Source: Planctomycetota bacterium (GTDB lineage Bacteria; Planctomycetota; SZUA-567). From it: DNA of 7,144 nucleotides. The stretch spans positions 294 to 7,437 of the forward strand of contig JAJBTL010000035.1 of assembly GCA_020860865.1 (NCBI GenBank). The letters are read 5' to 3'. The first letter of the stretch is position 1, and each line of letters begins with the position of its first letter. A program made the position numbers and the translations under genes. This document shows, in pieces, positions 5,402 through 7,144 of the stretch. The notes under the pieces were generated by a model that worked only from the letters and a program-made list of their open reading frames with translations, searched no databases and was not told where the DNA came from.

Positions 5402-7144
5402 ACAGTCTTACCTATAAGCTGGCAGCGATATTTCTCGTTATCGCCCTTATTCCCACCGTCATCGGCATCAACGGCACCATGTCTCTCCAAACCGCCAACA
5501 AGGCGCTCGACGACACCAACCTCGCCCTCGAGAACCTGTCGAACAACCTCAGTGAAGCCGGCAATCTCCTGAACGAAAACGTCACCTTACAGAACAACGC
5601 CAGTTCCATCACCGCCGAAATCGCCAATACGAATTCGGACACGGCGGCGTCGCTCCGCTTCATGGGGGACGTGATGCTGCCCCGGAGCTTCGCCATCGCC
5701 CAGCTCCGCTCCAGCCTGAGTGAAGCCACCGCCGCCGAACGCGCCCTCCTCCTCGCCGTCAACATGCGCCACCTCGTCGGCGAGGATCTGGAACGGGCCC
5801 GCGCCACCCAACTCGCCAACCTCGACGCCGCCTTGGAAAAAATGGCGGCGGCCCGGAACGCCTTCCACAGCCTCCTCCTCCCGGGCGACGACACCCGGGC
5901 CTGGGACCGGCTGGAGGAAGCCTTTACCCAATGGCAGGCCAACCACGCCGAGTTCATGGCCAAGATTTCCGAACTCGACCGCATGGTGGCGGATCTTATC
6001 CGCGGCGGCCCGCTGTTCGCCCGGCTGTCCCGCGAGGCCTACGACATCCTGTTCGTCTCCGGCCGGGAAATCCGCGCCGAATGCGAAATCCGCATCGCCG
6101 ACCTTAATAACGGCCTGGCCACGCTGGCCCAATCGAGCGTCCAGGCCGCTGCCGAAAAACAGGGCTATGCCACCCAACTGGCCGACGACCTGGCCCGGGA
6201 CACCTCCGCCGCCGTCTCCCAGGTCGACACCCTGAGTACCCGCTTCGTCTCGGCCCGGCAAGCCGCCGACGCCGCCGCCCTCCAGTCCGCCGAGGCCCTG
6301 ACGGCGACCAGCCGGCGCTTCTGGTACATGGTGGTGTTTTCCGGCCTTGGCGTCGTCGTCGCCATCGGTATCGGCCTCCTCATTTCCTGGCGCATCAGCG
6401 GGCCGGTCCGGCACATGGTTCAGCACATGTCCCGCCTTGCCGACGGCGATCTGACCAAGGACGTCGAACCGCAGGACATGCGCCGCTCCGACGAAATCGG
6501 CCAATTGGCCCGCGCCCTCCAGCGCGTCATCGATTCGGACCGCTCCGAAATCACCATGGCCAACCTCATGGCCGCCGGCGACTATACCCAGGATATGCCG
6601 CTCCGCTCCGAACACGACCAGCTCGGCCAGGCCCTCTCGGTCCTCCTCCGTACCACCGACGCCGCCCTGACAAGCGTCAGCCGCGCCATCGACGAAGTCG
6701 GCGACGGCGCCAACGCGGTGTCCGATGCCTCCCGCTCCCTGTCCCAGGGCGCCCAGACCTCGGCCGTGGCCCTGGAGGAAATTTCCCAGACAGTCAACGA
6801 AGTGGACAAGCAGACCCAGGAGAACGCGTCGAACGCCAGGGAAGCCAACCAGCTCGCGACGGAAAGCCGCCTCGCGGCCAAGCGCGGCTACGGCGCCATG
6901 ACGGAACTAATGACCGCCATGGGGGAAATCCAGGAAGCGGGCAAAAGGATCGCCGTCGTCGCCAAACTCATCGACGACATTGCCTTCCAGACCAACTTGT
7001 TATCCCTGAATGCCGCCGTCGAGGCGGCCCGGGCCGGGCGGCAGGGCAAGGGCTTTTCCGTCGTGGCGGACGAAGTCCGTAACCTGTCCGGCCGCTCCGC
7101 CCAGGCGGCGCGGGAAACGCGGGAAATGGTGGAAGCGATGGCGA
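5398..7144 (+). CDS. Methyl-accepting chemotaxis protein with large helical periplasmic domain and two HAMP units (partial, 3' end outside window)
   Basis: This is a membrane chemoreceptor, open for 582 codons to the window end. The ATG at 5398 has a modest GGGGA (5389-5393) four bases upstream and is followed at once by TM1 (residues 6-23). The periplasmic part (about 24-307) is Ala/Leu/Glu-rich with heptad-like spacing and no Cache motifs. At about 280 residues it is well above the ~150 of a 4HB domain and closer to the bimodular helical (HBM) type. TM2 is about 308-331. HAMP1 (332-384) has conserved Pro336 and the SDEIGQLARAL block. A second HAMP-like unit (385-430) shows LMAAGDYTQDMPLRSEHDQLG. 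The signalling coiled coil begins near 435. Its hairpin tip IAFQTNLLSLNAAVEAARAG (Phe530) and the following VVADEVRNLSGRSAQAA are canonical. It is transcribed divergently from the binding-protein gene, a plausible ligand-presenting partner. The ligand is unknown. Confidence 0.92.
   Translation, partial: MNSLTYKLAAIFLVIALIPTVIGINGTMSLQTANKALDDTNLALENLSNNLSEAGNLLNENVTLQNNASSITAEIANTNSDTAASLRFMGDVMLPRSFAIAQLRSSLSEATAAERALLLAVNMRHLVGEDLERARATQLANLDAALEKMAAARNAFHSLLLPGDDTRAWDRLEEAFTQWQANHAEFMAKISELDRMVADLIRGGPLFARLSREAYDILFVSGREIRAECEIRIADLNNGLATLAQSSVQAAAEKQGYATQLADDLARDTSAAVSQVDTLSTRFVSARQAADAAALQSAEALTATSRRFWYMVVFSGLGVVVAIGIGLLISWRISGPVRHMVQHMSRLADGDLTKDVEPQDMRRSDEIGQLARALQRVIDSDRSEITMANLMAAGDYTQDMPLRSEHDQLGQALSVLLRTTDAALTSVSRAIDEVGDGANAVSDASRSLSQGAQTSAVALEEISQTVNEVDKQTQENASNAREANQLATESRLAAKRGYGAMTELMTAMGEIQEAGKRIAVVAKLIDDIAFQTNLLSLNAAVEAARAGRQGKGFSVVADEVRNLSGRSAQAARETREMVEAMA

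Noticed and set aside
5587..6615. 342-codon minus-strand open frame opposite the second MCP
   Set aside because: It is a Gly/Val/Asp-rich shadow peptide with no family features; the opposite strand has TM, HAMP and signalling motifs.

Overview
This is a GC-rich (roughly 60-65% by eye) bacterial window with strongly C-ending codon use (GCC, ACC, CTC, GTC), Shine-Dalgarno-led starts and Gram-negative-style exported proteins. The receptor signalling domains resemble those of Desulfovibrio-like (former Deltaproteobacteria) chemoreceptors. That placement is a recollection of sequence style, not a search result, and should be treated as tentative. No tRNA, rRNA, CRISPR array, insertion sequence or integrase is visible.

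Layout, left to right. (1) 1-114, minus: start of a gene leaving the window, with a kelch-like N-terminus. (2) 115-588: a non-coding leader of about 470 bp between divergent genes, with small inverted repeats, a possible promoter and two copies of an ATACATAT-type palindrome. (3) 589-2448, plus: a membrane chemoreceptor (MCP) with a dCache-like sensor and no HAMP domain. Its last stretch is corrupted by about 110 bp of homopolymer-rich sequence carrying a stop. Recognisable, in-frame MCP tail coding resumes after it and ends at 2622, followed by a strong rho-independent terminator. (4) 2751-3786, minus: an exported FIST-domain protein split by a one-base frameshift in a run of seven A. (5) 3957-5153, minus: a LivJ-type periplasmic substrate-binding protein without any permease or ATPase gene beside it. 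(6) 5154-5397: a compact divergent control region with two good -10 boxes, two inverted repeats and a repeated A(C/T)ACGTGT(A/T)A word. (7) 5398-7144, plus: a second MCP with a large, probably helical periplasmic domain and two HAMP units, cut by the window end.

Taken together, 589-7144 looks like a sensory island. Two chemoreceptors flank two exported putative ligand binders: a branched-chain-amino-acid-type binding protein and a FIST protein. The best candidate for something new is a chemosensing module in which the orphan binding protein, and perhaps the exported FIST protein, present ligands to the divergently transcribed receptor at 5398. That is inference from domain content and gene order. 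Two adjacent genes (first MCP tail and FIST) carry lesions, so either this locus is decaying or the sequence has local consensus errors. That must be settled first.
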